Below the pieces are notes generated by a model. That model did no database searches. It saw nothing but the letters and a program-made list of their open reading frames with translations, and had not been told where the DNA came from. A DNA stretch of 64,000 nucleotides from G020354785 sp964534745 (lineage in GTDB: Bacteria > Bacteroidota > Bacteroidia > Bacteroidales > UBA10428), in assembly GCA_964534745.1 (NCBI GenBank), contig CAZHQW010000004.1, forward strand, positions 27,100 to 91,099, read 5' to 3'. This document shows positions 63,001 to 64,000 of this stretch, in pieces (position 1 is the stretch's first letter; each line of letters starts with the position of its first letter). The position numbers and the translations under genes are program-made.

Positions 63001-63094
63001 AAAAATAAGTATTGCCGATACTGAAAAAGGAGTATATTTAATAAAGGTAACTACCGACAGGCTCACATATATTGAAAAACTGGTAATTCAATAA
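60038..63094 (+). CDS. Secreted Ig-like repeat protein with cadherin-like and T9SS domains
   Basis: A 1018-residue exported protein: signal peptide (MKKFFLVLMVTGLCFSSHAK), then about seven beta-sandwich repeats of 108-120 residues starting at about residues 32, 145, 258, 364, 480, 592 and 714. Most open with D-x-x-P-P-x-x followed by a strand, then P-G-D-T and D-x-x-S-G. A cadherin-like domain follows (about 828-935, with DIDGDELTFSA and ASDPGGLKDSLEV) and a Por domain at the end (KIYPVPAGKYLYIDC). The whole is acidic and Tyr-rich. It is probably a surface stalk or adhesin with Ca-binding repeats. Confidence 0.82.
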   Translation: MKKFFLVLMVTGLCFSSHAKMQQTNGHFKYNGVTPPVVNIDPDTIDGEGIVAIELTITGNIEDFDFGYIIINNPDDETAYEYYFYDWDLMGNMVSTDYEISKYDLSGYWYVDHITLYYYTADYQSFYKDDINSGFEVINTTPDTVPPQITYFSLSRDTVYPGDTALITMEIEDTLSGLYYCYEAIYDTLYNIYYYDYEDLEGEKTKTINIEYIPGKFENSGPRRINIEIYDIIGNSKLYNEDSLGFGLVVSGTVTDVLPPVLKSADIVNNSPNDTILLDLVMVDDIAGISSFYVYIYDFADNNYYFQYDDFTRVNDSLYRFNIIDKYPYMQSGNYLLNVDLEDSVYNYSYYESFTILSIINVNSDSEPPSLVSAEFDKDTLISGDVITLQITVSDNKSGINYIEGEITNTEDGRNGIWFDEYIDEHGITEYTYKKSFTLSEFGPGGEWKLSYLHFNDHAYLNYEQYGNLPSFYYYPKYIDDEPPVFYGISFNPSTVNAGDTVVATILASDNLSGVDKFDYYDALSDRNYFIGGREWTMTGSNTYQSVIPINEYAPAENVWYELYSISDKAGNKLYLDEEGLAFKIINEGLADDTPPVFDSLHISKIVLGQEDTLELVFYYHDDLSGIDPTFLYAVFNIAEKESEYDDYFDLILIPDSAGENSCEIRLLARDLGPGHYQLYSMFIVDRTGNLLDPEETDYTDMNYTFEITGEYKPDNDAPVLNGISVYPEIAEPGDTVSIELEVFEEGSALLTVFAYIRNSNGIEEGNIFFGDWNITTVHDSTFACQSEYVVSENATNGKYIIEEIELYDYYLNYAMLEYGTDYTDAHFMVTGGQSYPNRPPTWIIPDIYLTIDFNELTGYYIPEFLVSDIDGDELTFSAVRSGGTLPVWIGFTAGELKLSLTPGSGDGGHYTIYIVASDPGGLKDSLEVNIEVIGPDGTDTHYRESEFKIYPVPAGKYLYIDCDYDIRNIMIYDFRGNLVYSCSENCKKISIADTEKGVYLIKVTTDRLTYIEKLVIQ

Positions 63095-63120
63095 ATAATC
63101 AAACTATAAAAGCCGGTATC

Positions 63121-63996
63121 ATGAAAAAGAAAAAGAAACATAAAAAAGATACAAAGGCTGAAAAAGAGGCAGCCGGCAGCAGCAAGCTTAAGCATATAGA
63201 ACCAAGGGAGAAGGATGAGCGGACCATTGATAATAAATTCTATAATAAGGAACTTGTAAATCTGCAGATCGAGCTCGTTAAGCTCCAGGAGTGGATAAAA
63301 AGCAGGGGCCTGAAAGTTGTTGTTGTCTTTGAGGGCCGTGATGCTGCAGGCAAGGGAGGTGTTATCAAACGCATAACACAGAGGCTGAATCCCCGAATCT
63401 GCCGTGTTGTAGCTCTGGGCACACCTACTGAAAAGGAGAAGACACAGTGGTATTTTCAGCGTTATGTCCCCCACCTTCCTGCTGCCGGGGAGATGGTACT
63501 TTTTGATCGCAGCTGGTACAACCGTGCAGGCGTCGAGCGGGTTATGGGATTTTGTACCGAAGAGGAGTACAGGGAATTCATGCGCTCATGTCCTGAATTT
63601 GAACGTATGCTTATCCGCTCGGGAATTATACTTATAAAATACTGGTTCTCGGTATCTGACGAAGAGCAGGAACGCAGGTTCCGGGCAAGGATTGACGACC
63701 AGACAAAAAGGTGGAAGTTGAGTCCCATGGATCTGGCATCACGTGAAAAGTGGGTAGAATATTCAATGGCAAAAGATGAGATGTTCAGGTATACAGATAT
63801 AAAACAGGCACCCTGGTACGTGGTGCCTGCAGACAACAAGAAAAGGGCACGGCTGAACTGTATCCACCACCTGCTGAGCCTTATCCCTTACGAAGACCTG
63901 ACTCCCAATCCGGTTAAACTTCCGCCGCGCCAGGAAAGGGAGGGATATATCAGGCCTCCTATAACAGACCAGACGTTCATCCCGGAAATTTATTAA
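63121..63996 (+). CDS. ppk2: Polyphosphate kinase 2
   Basis: A 291-residue cytosolic enzyme that transfers phosphate between polyphosphate and nucleotides. It has Walker A in FEGRDAAGKGGVIKR, the lid region with TQWYFQRYVPHLPAAGE and Walker B in LFDRSWYNRAGVERV. The N-terminal 40 residues are strongly basic (KKKKKHKKDTKAEKE). Length and motifs fit the one-domain PPK2 class. The direction (GTP/ATP synthesis or polyphosphate synthesis) cannot be judged by sequence alone. The gene lies 26 bp after the Ig-repeat gene. Confidence 0.93.
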   Translation: MKKKKKHKKDTKAEKEAAGSSKLKHIEPREKDERTIDNKFYNKELVNLQIELVKLQEWIKSRGLKVVVVFEGRDAAGKGGVIKRITQRLNPRICRVVALGTPTEKEKTQWYFQRYVPHLPAAGEMVLFDRSWYNRAGVERVMGFCTEEEYREFMRSCPEFERMLIRSGIILIKYWFSVSDEEQERRFRARIDDQTKRWKLSPMDLASREKWVEYSMAKDEMFRYTDIKQAPWYVVPADNKKRARLNCIHHLLSLIPYEDLTPNPVKLPPRQEREGYIRPPITDQTFIPEIY

Positions 63997-64000
63997 ACAT

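Overview
The window looks like a chromosomal segment of a Bacteroidota bacterium, most likely Bacteroidales or a related anaerobic or facultative lineage. Four kinds of evidence point there. Several secreted proteins end in type IX secretion (T9SS/Por) sorting domains. There is a full MoxR-Bat aerotolerance operon, and a SprB-repeat protein. Many gene starts are preceded by the Bacteroidota -7 promoter box TAnnTTTG, with no consistent Shine-Dalgarno. A reg_prop/Y_Y_Y hybrid two-component sensor is also present. No phage, complete insertion sequence or CRISPR array was seen.

Layout. 1-940: 5'-part of a secreted outer-membrane-type protein, then tRNA-Lys(TTT) followed by a cluster of REP-like GC-rich repeats. 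1354-5175: a GH43 glycosidase and a T9SS-exported CotH-kinase-like protein. 5271-12383: a signalling segment with Crp/Fnr-type operator palindromes, a free methionine-(R)-sulfoxide reductase, a Crp/Fnr regulator, three stand-alone receiver proteins, a membrane GAF/PAS protein without a kinase domain, and a soluble hybrid histidine kinase whose N-box is degenerate. 12373-15796: DUF2784 protein, acylphosphatase, CstA and a universal stress protein. 15789-24493 (minus): moxR, a small secreted protein, a DUF58 protein, a BatD-like protein, batA, batB, batC (polyglutamine), batD and batE. 24696-26090: truA and a YfiR-like periplasmic protein. 26087-31352 (minus): a tightly packed operon of TPR protein, phosphosulfolactate synthase (ComA), SprB-repeat T9SS protein, DUF368/PopT and AroE. 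31410-38206 (minus): a GH84/GH20-like lipoprotein, folD, ffh and argS. 38303-49628 (minus): a GT2 glycosyltransferase, an iron-chelate/cobalamin-type ABC importer operon led by a 12-repeat TPR protein, a T9SS lysyl-endopeptidase-like protease and a GT4-like glycosyltransferase. 49777-63996 (plus): a GroES-like protein, a LamG lipoprotein, an SGNH lipoprotein esterase, the large hybrid sensor kinase, two secreted/outer-membrane proteins, an Ig-repeat T9SS protein and PPK2.

How the genes work together. The strongest functional units are the Bat operon (envelope-associated VWA/TPR complex with a MoxR ATPase), the ABC import operon (TPR protein, binding protein, 92-aa helical protein, permease, ATPase, small membrane protein, joined by short overlaps) and the ComA/PopT/AroE operon. 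Six T9SS-type C-terminal domains show that the host exports much of its degradative and adhesive repertoire through T9SS. The least explained parts are the Fnr-like palindromes beside an orphan 72-aa gene, the receiver-rich signalling segment without a DNA-binding output, ComA in a bacterial envelope-like operon, and a REP-like repeat that runs into the GH43 signal-peptide codons. Intergenic stretches are all under 300 bp.
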